Shown here: one piece after another, positions 1 through 9,123 of the stretch | Position numbering within the stretch: the first letter of the stretch is position 1 | Layout: each line of letters starts with the position of its first letter | Assembly: GCA_004151065.3 (NCBI GenBank) | Contig: NWUY0300013179.1 | Coordinates: forward strand, 5,422 to 26,960 | Reading direction: 5' to 3' | From: Larix sibirica | Lineage: Eukaryota > Streptophyta > Pinopsida > Pinales > Pinaceae | Length of the DNA: 21,539 nt | Notes under the pieces: generated by a model | Seen by the model: only the letters and a program-made list of their open reading frames with translations | Database searches by the model: none | What the model was told of the DNA's origin: nothing | Translations under genes and position numbers: made by a program

Positions 1-260
1 ATTTAAATCCTACTCAAATAATAGGTTTTGTTCATTTGTGGGATGCATTTGCATTGATACGAGGGACATATGCAATTGATGAGTCAGAGGAACCTCATAT
101 TTTTATAGGGAGATTGTATATTCTGAAGGCAACTCAATAGTATTATTGATCTATCATGATCAATTAGGGACTTTGACATAATTATAAGCAATACAACCAT
201 CATTTCCTTAACTCCTATTTTATTATGAAAATTTAGGTGTATTTAAAAACTAAGTAACAA
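1..260. other. intergenic edge, unassigned
   Basis: No gene can be supported. One plus-strand frame is open from the window edge to a stop at about 138 (46 codons), but it lacks a start, a recognisable motif and a clear splice site. It could be a chance frame or a decayed exon continuing outside the window. Confidence 0.4.
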
Positions 261-338
261 GTCATATGTGGAATTTGAACCCGAGTGCGGACAACAATTT
301 CTCCTCTCAACCACCCGTGTTATACCCAATTGACACCA
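261..338 (-). mobile_element. tRNA-derived SINE-like copy
   Basis: Read on the minus strand, this stretch has an A-box-like part (GTCAATTGGGTATAACACG) and, about 45 bases on, a B-box-like part (GGGTTCAAATTCC), the layout of an RNA polymerase III internal promoter. The interval contains GTGGTTG and AAATTGTTGTCC. The same blocks, in the same order and spacing, recur on the plus strand at 21305-21388. Two diverged copies in opposite orientation argue for a dispersed SINE family rather than a tRNA gene; no acceptor stem or cloverleaf is apparent. The 3' tail is not identifiable. Confidence 0.5.
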
Positions 339-670
339 TTCCACTCTCTATTGCTTGATACTTCACAGTTCATATATTTTTTGTTAAAACTCAATACACC
401 ACAAGTAAACTTAACATATGCAATAGAAGCAACCATGAAAAGATTACATAAACTACATGATGAGGATCATATCAATGGGGGAGTATAAATTTATATGAAG
501 ACTATAGTCTAGATTGTGTAAGACTATGAAATAGATTCAACCAAATTAAGAAGGCATATGCCATTATCTACATTAATTTTTTCAATGTTTCTCTAGTTGG
601 AATATCTGATTATTATTAAGGGGTAATCAATTGGGCTTGGCACCCTCCAAGAAGGATGGTTGTACAACTA
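339..670. other. intergenic, nothing recognised
   Basis: AT-rich sequence with one short plus-strand open frame at 285-488 that overlaps the SINE-like copy and shows no family motif. I see no gene, RNA or structured repeat here. Confidence 0.5.
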
Positions 671-776
671 AGTCAGTTTGTTTTTATCTTTGGGAGGTTT
701 GGTTTGATGTGAGAAAATATTTGAGTCAACTTGTTTTTAACTTTGAGAGGTTTGGTTTGATGTTAGAAAACATATA
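671..776. repeat. 53-bp tandem duplication
   Basis: Two adjacent copies, 671-723 and 724-776, share the blocks CTTGTTTTTA/TTTGTTTTTA and GAGGTTTGGTTTGATGT with a few substitutions. The divergence indicates a moderately old duplication in non-coding DNA. Confidence 0.75.
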
Positions 777-1257
777 AACACCCCTATCAATAATTAGGCA
801 TAAAGGTACACGATTTTCAATTTTGAGACATATGGGTTGATGCATTAAAATGTTATAAGAATAAACATCAATAATTGCACAAGAACAAATACAAATCCAC
901 CTTTGAGTGTTTTTAAATGTTTTTTCACCAAGTGAAGAGGAACCACCCTTAAAGAATTCCAACATTATCCCTATCAAAACCCGAGTCATACCATCGTGAT
1001 GTTAAAGATTATTGTGGAGAATGATGAACCTCATTTGGGATAGAGTCATCACACATCATTTGTCCAAAACTGTTATAATCAAAATGATTATAAAATACAA
1101 TGGTATTTCTCTCTTGATCTCCTTGAGGTTAGGCTCCATAATCAAGACTATCAAGTTCATGAAAAGAGGAGGATTTTCAACAAAATTATTCCTTGAAAAA
1201 AAAACAATGATATTTGGAAAATTAAATTAATATATTTCGAAAAAATAAATCAATATA
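777..1257. other. intergenic, nothing recognised
   Basis: Short frames at 726-989 (minus) and 1012-1230 (plus) have no recognisable motif, compositional bias or splice context and look like chance frames. No regulatory or RNA feature can be supported. Confidence 0.5.
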
Positions 1258-1630
1258 ATTCTATTTGAAAAAATATCATTTTAAATAAAATAATTTAGAA
1301 TTATTAGAAAAAAATTACAAAAAATATACAATATACTAAAAAGAAATATAAATTATTTAGAATAACACCTTCTTTTAAATAGAAGAATTGCAAATAACTG
1401 CAAAGCATTTCAAAATAATATAAGTTATTTATTTAGAATAGTGGTTGAAATTAAAATATAAGTGCATATATTCTATTTCGAAAAAATCTCATCCTAAATA
1501 GAACTATTAGGAAGGATTCACAAGAGTATTCAAAATCACCTTATTTTGAATAGAATAATTGAAAATAATTGTGATTCATTTCAAAATAATATTAATTATT
1601 TAAAATAATTTTTGAAACTAAACATAAATG
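1258..1630. repeat. very AT-rich degenerate duplication
   Basis: Two diverged copies begin at about 1258 and 1470 with ATTCTATTT(C)GAAAAAAT. They share later blocks such as CACCTT(C/A)TTTT(A/G)AATAGAA and CATTTCAAAATAATAT. The offset is about 212 bases at the start and 171 in the later part, so an indel of about 41 bases separates the copies. The segment is almost wholly A and T and non-coding. Confidence 0.6.
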
Positions 1631-2040
1631 TTATTAGGAAAGTAAAGTCACAAACAACATATAATCATCATAAAACATTAAATATGATTGGTATCTTTAA
1701 TATCCAGATAAATCAATAAATCACATTATGATCATTTACATGATGTTTTACAACCCCACATATATAGGAATGAAGCAAAATCCATAGAACAAAGACCAAT
1801 ATAAGCTATAATTGCTTAATAAGAATGAATTATAAATAAGTCTAACATTCAATTTAATCATACAATTATTAATAATCGAACAACCTTGATATAAAATTTA
1901 CAAGAGCAGTGATGGCTCCAAACAATTTTAATTTCTATAAAATATTTGGATGTTACAATTGTTACACATTTTTTCATAACCTGGAGTGTACATCTTTTCT
2001 TCTTTTTGAGACCAAACTTGATGATGCTTTCAAACCTTGA
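1631..2040. other. 3' flank of the protease gene, AT-rich
   Basis: Lies downstream of the minus-strand protease gene. No open frame of note and no recognisable mobile element. It may contain the real polyadenylation site of that gene, which I cannot place exactly. Confidence 0.4.
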
Positions 2041-2042
2041 CC

Positions 2043-2152
2043 GGTAGATATTTATTATTGTAGGCTCTCCTCAACAACAGGGTAAGAAGCACAAGTTGGT
2101 AGATATTTACTATTGAAGGCTCTCCTCAACAACAGGGTAAGAAGCACAAGTT
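2043..2152. repeat. 55-bp tandem duplication of the terminal exon
   Basis: Copies 2043-2097 and 2098-2152 differ at only two bases. The copy at 2098-2152 carries the last coding codons and the stop of the minus-strand protease gene; the other lies just downstream as 3' UTR or flank. One of the two differences makes AATAAA (minus strand, 2056-2051) in the downstream copy where the coding copy reads AGTAAA next to its TAG stop. Confidence 0.9.
2051..2056 (-). terminator. candidate poly(A) signal of the protease gene
   Basis: AATAAA on the minus strand, 54 bases past the stop codon, inside the outer copy of the 55-bp duplication. A canonical hexamer in a plausible place, but plant poly(A) signals are loose, so use is unproven. 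Confidence 0.35.
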
Positions 2153-5100
2153 GCAACACCTACCGAGACACAATTCAAAATTGGGTTATCATATTTCCCT
2201 TTAGTGTGCAAAGCCTCTAAGATGCAGATTCATTAAAAAAAATGATATATGAACATAAAAACATAAAATAACTCACCACACATATTCTTTCCCATCTCCA
2301 TCTTGAAGTATCCTCCATCACCCCAGCTATTTCCCCAAGAATTCTTGATGATCCAATATGGAGTCCCCTCCTCGCTAACACCATACCCAACAGCCAAAAC
2401 AGCATGGTTGACATCCTGCAAAATAAGTTCATACCCACATTAATGCTTTTGCAGATAGTGACTCTCAAACATTTCATAAAGCTTAGTGAGGCATAGAGTT
2501 GGAAAGTTGTGGACACAAAGACAATCTAGAGTTTCTTGACTGGGACATCCTTGACTCAGGTCCAGGATTTCACATAATGAATATAGACTTAAACAACAAG
2601 GTAAAAAAGATCATCCTTGTTGATAGTGCTATACTTTGAAGTTTGGATGCTTCAATAAAAAGAACAATGAAGTTTGGATGCTTCAATAAAAAGAACAATG
2701 GACAACAAGTTTGGTTCTTTCTAAATTTGAATTTAGAACTACATTTTTTATTGGAATGTCTAAAAATCTTATTATATCAATAGAAGGGAGATGCTTTTAC
2801 AGTCTGTGATGGGTGAAAAAATTTAATAAAAAGTGGAAAAAAAATGATTGAAAGAATAAATAAATAAAAAATCTCACTAGATCCAACTTAACTTCAAAAC
2901 TTATAAGTTAACACCTAATTTATTTTTATTTAATTTTTAATGTTTAATAGATCTGAAATTAAAATTGCTTGATATTAAAATTGCTTTATATTAATAGTTG
3001 AGTAATGATATATTTCACATACCGTTGGGCCTTGACCACAAGTTGTGCTGGTGAAGACTCCATCCTTGTAAAATCGGAAGTCCTGAATAACTTCGAATGC
3101 CACACTGACAGGGCGAACTAGACCCACGGCAGCTTTGAGTTCATCTTCTGCCCCCTGTACAATATTAATCCAGCATAAAATTCATTTATTTTAGCTTCAG
3201 ATTAATGGGAATAGTTGCATATATCAACAAAATAGGCAGTTTCCAACAAAATGTGAAGCAAAGCTACTTTCTCAGCAATGAATTGGAATAGTTGTATGTA
3301 TCAACAAAATAGGCAGTTTGCGACAAAATGTAAAGAAAAGCAACATTCCGAGCAAAGAAGGCAAATATGATGAGGAAAACAGGATTTACCAAACTGATAT
3401 TGACACTATCAGCAACCTTTACACCAATATTTTTTGCATCATATTTACAAACACCATCTTGAGCTGTGTAAGGATAGGCTTCCTCAGTGTCAAGCCCTCC
3501 ATTGTATTTAATATACTCAAATGCTTGGGATGGCAGACCACCATTGCAGCCAAAGTTGTTAAATGCTCCAGCACAGTCAATCAACTGCTGTTCAGACAGG
3601 ATAACAGTCTTTCCTGTAGCCTGAGTATAAGCAGCCTCTAGTGCTCCAGTGGTGCTGCAATATTCAATCAAATTATCAGCATGATTTTGGTATACCCCGG
3701 TTCCCAATGACCCTATCAAATTTGGCTGTTTCTCAATCATTAATTTAATTTAGAAAAGGAATTAAAATGGAACTGGGTATCTACCTGAATGTCCAGCAAG
3801 ATCCACAATGACCTTGATTTTTAACAGGGCTCACTATGCCTTCTTCTCTCCAGTCTTTCTGGTAGCACATACCAACCAAACAAAAACATTCAAAAAAGCT
3901 CATAATTTTTTTTTTAAGATTATGCATATTACAATTTTCAAAGAAGGAAGAGGGAAGATTGATCCAATCATATAATAGTTTGAGTGGGCCTAATGGTTAA
4001 GATTATGTGTTTCCTTTTAAAAGGTTACATATTCAAATCTACAGAGTAAAATAAATACACTTCTGTAGACTTTAGTAGTCGAATCCCTGTAATCTGACAA
4101 AATTCCTTCATAGAACTATAGTTTGCCATAGGTGAATTGTTTCCTAAAGAACTAGATTGCCTGAAAATTGGCATAGACACCGTTCATGGAAGGCAACAGA
4201 CCATTCTCTCCGCTGTAGACTATATCATCTATAGAAGGCCCTATTAGAACAAAACTGTATATACTTATTTGCTTATCCAAACAATGTCAACAAGACAGAT
4301 ACACATATAAAGAGGGTTTGAAGATTTCCATTCCTTGCCATGAGTTTATTTAAATATTTAGTATCATTAAGAGGATTACTGTATTACCTTCTCAGGAAGC
4401 TGGGATTCCGTCAGCTTGTGTTTACTCTTGGTAGCCGAGCAATCCTGTGAAGCACCCAAATGTTTTCCATGGAATTCCTCCCATGTCATGTCAGCAAACT
4501 CTGCAGAACATTGTTCAATACATTTATCAGTACTCTGCAGAACATTGTTCAATACATTTATCAGTTCAATCGTCATTTCAGTTTAGAGTGAGCAAGATAG
4601 GCCTTGCTGAACCCAAAAACAAAGCACCTATCTGATTAATTGCCACCAATTTTTAGACCGTCATCAAGATTTTGAAGATTCTAAAATTTAGCCAAAAACA
4701 ATTCTAAAAAGAGGGGGAGGGGTGATTTGATTTACGATTGGTTCCCAAAGTATAAGGAAGCTTCATGCCGTTTTTTGACTCAATCAACTCCACGTTGTTC
4801 ACAAAAGCATTGTATCTGTGCACAAGCTGGTGGACTGTATCGTACTTCTTGTTATGCCTGCACAGGATTGAAAGAAAAGCATTACAAACACTCGAAGGCT
4901 GCCAATTCCAACTGCCCTCTTAAATGCCCATATGCATAATTCTCAATAAAACACAAGGGCGATCCGATTCAGCCATGAAGACCCTTTAAATCAATACGAG
5001 CAGAGACCTGCGAGCGAAGTCCGCAAACTGTAGAGACTTGGGATGTGTTCCAAAGAGCTTAAAGAGATGGGGTTCCAGGTCATGAATCTTATCAGTGACC

Positions 5101-5198
5101 ATATCAATATACTCTGTTTCTTCGAAGGACCCTGCCGCTGTTACGGCAATGGTCAGTGCTAACAAAGTGCTCAGAACAATGGTGACGCTGCGAGCCAT
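2110..5198 (-). CDS. ALP: aleurain-like (cathepsin H-type) cysteine protease, 8 exons
   Basis: Papain-family (C1A) endo/aminopeptidase of the secretory or vacuolar route. Exons on the minus strand: 5198-5008, 4857-4736, 4500-4388, 3858-3785, 3654-3390, 3154-3023, 2415-2277, 2159-2110. All introns are GT-AG with consistent phases, giving 362 codons including the stop, close to the family's usual length of about 358. The start at 5198 opens a hydrophobic signal peptide (about residues 1-22). The propeptide has an ERFNIN-type helix (residues about 73-95, first Glu replaced by Gln) and [11 protein letters not shown]. The mini-chain-like ASQDCSAT lies at 121-128. The catalytic domain starts near residue 143. 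Oxyanion Gln157, Cys163 (in CGSCWTF), His303 ([12 protein letters not shown]) and Asn324 (KNSWG) are all present, as is GCNGG. The family's NPIR sorting motif reads EYID here (29-32). No stop or frameshift is seen, so it is probably functional. Family assignment rests on remembered aleurain motifs. Confidence 0.93.
2637..2698. repeat. perfect 31-bp tandem duplication in intron 6
   Basis: Copies 2637-2667 and 2668-2698 are identical and lie in the 607-bp intron 6 of the protease gene, well away from its splice sites. Identity implies a recent event. Confidence 0.9.
3204..3357. repeat. 77-bp degenerate tandem duplication in intron 5
   Basis: Copies 3204-3280 and 3281-3357 share ATCAACAAAATAGGCAGTTT and GACAAAATGT-like blocks, with about a dozen substitutions. 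Both copies are inside intron 5 of the protease gene; the right copy ends about 30 bases from the 5' splice site at 3389. Confidence 0.8.
3980..4050 (+). repeat. tRNA-like relic in intron 3 (possible SINE head)
   Basis: On the plus strand an A-box-like TGGGCCTAATGGTTAAG is followed about 30 bases later by TATTCAAATCTAC, resembling a B box. The spacing is tRNA-like, but the acceptor arms do not pair convincingly. It is antisense to the protease gene, inside its 529-bp intron 3. It may be a decayed SINE head or a chance match. Confidence 0.3.
4498..4565. repeat. perfect 34-bp tandem duplication over a splice acceptor
   Basis: Copies 4498-4531 and 4532-4565 are identical. On the minus strand each ends in TTCTGCAG followed by AGT, so the 3' splice site of intron 2 is present twice, 34 bases apart. 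The downstream one (exon start 4500) keeps the reading frame. The upstream one (exon start 4534) would read CAG TAC TGA and stop at once. Confidence 0.92.
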
Positions 5199-5308
5199 GG
5201 CGGGCCGTATACTTGGTATCTCTGAACAGAACAAATGCAAGAACTGTGGTGATGAATGAATGATGTCGCTACGTTTGGTTGGGAGCTGTTGAATCCCTAC
5301 GTTCTGTA

Positions 5309-5315
5309 CATATAA
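5309..5315 (-). promoter_or_regulatory. weak TATA-like element of the protease gene
   Basis: TTATATG on the minus strand, about 110 bases before the start codon. Position would suit a TATA element with a 5' UTR of roughly 80 bases. No stronger candidate is visible nearby. Confidence 0.3.
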
Positions 5316-5440
5316 TGGCGGAATGTGGAAGAATAACAATGCCAAAAGAAGTGTTTTCAGGTGGGGCATCGCAGTATGCACGCAAATTGCAGCGAACACG
5401 CAAAAAGAAGCTATTTCGTACAGCTTTGGTTAAACATTAT

Positions 5441-5640
5441 TTGTAATATAGATTCCATTTTGAAGATACGCGTTTGAGGATTTGAACTTTGATTCTTCAT
5501 TACTTGTAATATAGATTCTACAACTCCCAGCTTTGATCCATTGGAGTGGCTCAATATTAATATTACTTGCAGTATCGGTTTCCTCATTCTGATAAAAAGT
5601 ATACGGGGATTTGAATTTTGATGCGGTAATCACAACACCC
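5441..5640. repeat. 63-bp degenerate repeats upstream of the protease gene
   Basis: TTGTAATATAGATTC occurs at 5441-5455 and again at 5504-5518. A third, more diverged unit starts at about 5567 (TTGCAGTATCGGTTTCC). Units one and three also share GAGGATTTGAACTTTGAT-like sequence. The repeats lie 240-440 bases before the protease start codon; a regulatory role is not shown. Confidence 0.55.
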
Positions 5641-6142
5641 AGCTTATTGGAGAACCTTATTTTGAACTCCATTTTTTTAAATAATAAGAGCAAAACGTTT
5701 TGGAAAACTATTTTTTAAACAATTGAGAAGACCTCTCGTTTTTAAGCAATTGAAGGGAAGAACTTTTCCTGGTGAAAGGAACTTTGGGGGTAATTGAGAA
5801 ATCTTTATGGTGTTTGAGCAATCAAAAGAATTCTAGGGCCATAAAAAGGGAAAGTGATATAAGTGAAGGATTGTAATATATACATGTATATAATGGGTAA
5901 GCATGAATATTGTGATTGTATTTGTGAAAATGGGTTAACATTGAGAAGAATTGTATAAATAGTAGGAAACTTTTTTTCTTATGCAAAAAAGAATTGCGAT
6001 ATATATTTATGTACTTTTTTCTTTAGTATCTACTTCTTCCAAGTTGAGACTTGAGACTTTATATTTACATGCTTATATGTGTGTGTTTGTGTGTTGTGGG
6101 ATGGGTGGGGAGATGATGAATATTGTATTTTTCATCTATTAG
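5641..6142. other. intergenic, nothing recognised
   Basis: AT-rich DNA between the protease promoter side and the plus-strand LINE fragment. It contains a short GT-rich tract at about 6078-6108. No supported gene; any older LINE sequence upstream of 6143 is beyond recognition. Confidence 0.45.
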
Positions 6143-6985
6143 ATCGAAGCATGATTATCCTTAGTTTCATTTGTAATCCTCATAAATGGTTCAGCTCTCT
6201 ATTTCTTCCATGCTTCTCGAGGTCTTATCAAGGATGACCTATATCCCCTCTTCTCTTCTCAGTTATCATGGAAGGTTTAAATAGATTGATACATGTTGAA
6301 TGTCAAATGCGCAATATCAAGGGTATTAAGATAGCTAAGAGGGTCCAAATCATGCATTTGATGTCTGAGGATGACCTTCTCCTCTTCAAGAAGGGCCCTA
6401 CCCTTAAAGCGAAGACTTATGCCAAGATACTTGAGCTTTTATGTCTAGCTACGTGCATGGAGATATACAAGTCAAAATATTTCAACCGATTCAATCTTGA
6501 TCCTCATCTCCACTTAACTATGATACATAAGCCGTTGCATAAATATCTCCTTGCAAGATTTTGATCAGAAACATGCCTACCTAGGATTCCAAATCAAGCC
6601 AAACAATAATAAAATTTAGTACTATACATGGTTACTAGATAGAGTGAAGGTAAGAATATCCCATTGGATACATAAATGGATATCAAGAGCAAGTGAAATT
6701 GTATTGATTAGGAGCTTGTTATTCCTTGTACATGTATATTGGCTCTCATTGGCATCCCCTCCTAAACATATCCTCACCAAACTCAAGCAAATCGATTCTC
6801 CTACCTCTAGAAGGGAAACAAAGAAGAGGAACACCTTTAGTATTGTGGGAAGCAATGTCTCGAGTGAACCTTATAGGTTGGGGGATAAAGTACATCAAAA
6901 AAATTGTCACTACCCTCATAGCAAAGGGAGCCTTGAAACTCATTGTAAACAAGGGATTCTGGTGAGAGGTCCTCTAAACAAATAG
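6143..6985 (+). pseudogene. LINE reverse transcriptase, C-terminal part
   Basis: Late palm and thumb of a LINE RT, broken into frames. LVSFVILINGS then FFHASRGLIKDD (about 6155-6235) matches the family's NGS and SRGLRQGDPLSP stretch. A frameshift follows. EGLNRLI and HLMSEDDLLLF (6340-6390) match the region around the catalytic FADD box; here it reads SEDD, so both aspartates (6370-6375) survive. Further on, ISHWIHKWISRASEIVLI and YWLSLASPPKHIL (6660-6770) match the thumb segment, followed by another frame change (GKQRRGTPLVLWE). Not functional. Confidence 0.72.
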
Positions 6986-7417
6986 ATAGCACCAACAAAC
7001 ATGGAAGAATGGACACATAATCCAAACAATCTCACTAGGGATGCTCCAATTTTCAGAAATCTATCACATGTTATGCTTCTAATATTTAATCACCTTCGCT
7101 AGTAAACAGGAAATGGCATAAGGCTAAATATGGGATTAGATAGGTGAGTAGGACAATATCTGGGATATCATATTCCCTCTCAACCACTAAATGCACTAAA
7201 AAATTGACAACTCAAAACACTCAACCAAGTTGCTTTGCCTTGGGCACTAAGCTACATTTCTTGCACATTGCCTGAGAACTTGGTTGAATGGGTATTGACC
7301 AATAGTGGTGGACATGCATTACAAGACAACTTATCAAAGCAAGTACACATTCAAGAAGGAAAGAGGACACTCTATTATGGGGCACAAATCCATGAATGTG
7401 TAATTATGGTGTGAATA

Positions 7418-7680
7418 TTGGATACAAAATACAATAGCCTCCATGTTACCCTATCACCTACTAGTGGTGGTGAGCCAAGCTATGGAAAGTCGCATCCCCT
7501 CCTCAACCTATCTTTGTTTGCATGGATATTTATTATAGGAGCAGTCCCCACTTGGGACACATTGAAAAGGAAAGGTTGGAAAGGACCCAAGAGAGGTCCA
7601 TTGTGTGAAGAACATGAAGAAACCATCTCTCATCTTTTAGTGCCATACTAATTCTCTAAAGAAGTATGGGTTGTCTCTTC
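7418..7680 (+). pseudogene. LINE zf-RVT zinc-binding segment
   Basis: The frame contains LFAWIFIIGAVPTWDTLKRKG followed by LCEEHEETISHLL, the typical plant zf-RVT pattern (leucine/tryptophan-rich hinge, TWD.L..RG, then C..C, H and C ligands). Two ligands look lost: the first Cys of the pair is Gly and the final Cys is Tyr. It follows the RT fragment in the same orientation and ends at a stop near 7649. Confidence 0.7.
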
Positions 7681-7954
7681 TAACCTCAATCTACATCAAC
7701 CATGGTAGGAGAAAACATCAACTCAACACTCCACCAAATGTATTATCAACTCATCAATTGATTGGAAATGGAGGTAATGTGGTCAAATTGGTTAGCTTGA
7801 AATGAATGCATATTCTAGAATAGGATTGTAAGTCCCAACAAAATATCCTATAAGCTAAAAGCAAGTAGTTAGCAACCATTAGCTTCCAATTTCCCAAACC
7901 ACCAAAGCCTCTAAGAATCCTCTTGCACTTGGACTATGACCCGTCTCATGCTTG

Positions 7955-8340
7955 GGGGGAATTTGATGGTGCCTCTAAAGCTAACCCGAGTATCGACACT
8001 ATATGGCAATGGATCCTCCTTCCTTCGGGAATAAAATCACTTTTAGATTGGGACTTAGATGGGCCACAAATAACATAGCAAAATTACCTATGACCAACAC
8101 CTTCCTTGACTTGGCTTGGGAATTTTGAATAAGAGAATTATATATGTATGTTGACTCCAAGATCAACTTAGGTCGGCTAAAGGATCCATAAACACAACAA
8201 GTATAGTGCATTGAGCAAGAGTGAGAGTAGTGAGGGATAAGAGTGCAATGTTTCATAGAATCTCCATCACTGACATCTTCATAGTGTTGAACACAAAAGA
8301 AAACCAATTGATTGGGGATACAACACATATCAGATATAGG
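7955..8340 (+). pseudogene. LINE C-terminal RNase H relic
   Basis: FDGASKANPSI (from about 7960) matches the opening strand of plant LINE RNase H with its first catalytic Asp. After a frame change, LGLRWATNNIAKL (about 8047-8086) covers the TNN..E segment with the Glu replaced by Lys. MYVDSKINLG (about 8145-8175) covers the third catalytic position. A weak match to the C-terminal helix follows near 8280. Frameshifts and stops make it nonfunctional. Confidence 0.6.
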
Positions 8341-9120
8341 AATCCTATGTTTTAAGCATACAGTAGAGGGGTCTCCACAACAAATTCCATACCTCTTTTC
8401 TGACCACATGGATAGTGAAGTGCAACTATTTCTAATAAATACTCCTCACTAGTTTTGTGTGGACATCTTCTGGACTTTCTAATCTTTTGCTACTAGGAGT
8501 TCTATTTTGACTCATATCATGCTTAAGGCCTCTAAGTTGAATATAAGCACTCCTTTTATAAATAAAATGATAGACTTGTTCATTGGAAAAAAGGATGAAT
8601 ATTGATAATCATATTTTTTAAAATGTGTTAATATTGAGAAAATGAGTGATATGTGCACATACACTACACCCCTAACCATCCACCCTCCCAGGGTGAGATT
8701 GTGCATTTGCGTGCTTACACAAACATGCATACCCTTTCCTCTTCCCCCATGAGGGAGTGAGAGTGTAAAACCCACTTTTGGGAGACGAGGATGTGCATGT
8801 GTATCCAATTATTGCGCCAAGAGATGCATTCCAATCTAGTGTAAAGGAGATGTGTAATATATGTACTTAACACTTATAGCAAGTATCATCTAAAATAAAA
8901 ATAACAAATATATGTTTTTGTAAGCTAGTGTAGAACTTGATATTAAGCTAAAATAGAGCATAATTGTACATAGTATGAGGTTGTTGGTCTTCCACTAGGG
9001 AAACTAGACCAAGAACAAAAAAATAAGATCAATAGTGCATATATTTTGAATCAAGTCGCAAGGGTATTGACTACCCAAATATTGTAGCTATAAATGTCTT
9101 GACTGAGAATAGCTACAAGG
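8341..9120. other. intergenic, nothing recognised
   Basis: Contains C- and G-rich patches at about 8660-8800 among AT-rich DNA, including short self-complementary stretches such as GGATGTGCATGTGTATCC. No coding family, RNA or element termini recognised. The minus-strand frames at 7999-8409 and 8512-8808 show no motif. Confidence 0.45.
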
Positions 9121-9123
9121 CTT

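Larger units (their letters stand above)
6143..8340 (+). mobile_element. 5'-truncated L1-type LINE fragment
   Basis: A decayed non-LTR retrotransposon in plus orientation that begins within the reverse transcriptase and runs through zf-RVT into an RNase H domain, the C-terminal order of plant L1 elements. Frameshifts and stops break it throughout. ORF1, endonuclease and early RT are absent, consistent with 5' truncation on insertion. No poly(A) tail or target-site duplication could be found, so the ends are approximate. Confidence 0.7.

Noticed and set aside
3318-3641. Plus-strand frame of 107 codons
   Set aside because: It is antisense to exon 5 and intron 5 of the protease and has no motif of its own.
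3980-4050. A functional tRNA gene in intron 3
   Set aside because: The A and B boxes are only approximate and no acceptor stem pairs.
2110-5198. The protease as a pseudogene
   Set aside because: Stops ending the open frames all lie in introns; joining eight exons at GT-AG sites gives an uninterrupted protein with all catalytic residues.
5199-5399. An upstream start for the protease at 5399, adding 67 residues
   Set aside because: The extension has no aleurain similarity and would bury the signal peptide; the ATG at 5198 places a normal signal peptide at the N-terminus.
7999-8409. Minus-strand frame of 136 codons rich in Cys and Ser
   Set aside because: It overlaps the plus-strand LINE RNase H relic; the composition suggested a cysteine-rich peptide but there is no signal sequence or known pattern.
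8640-8820. Structured element in the C/G-rich patch
   Set aside because: Short self-complementary stretches exist, but no consistent stem, terminal repeat or copy elsewhere in the window.
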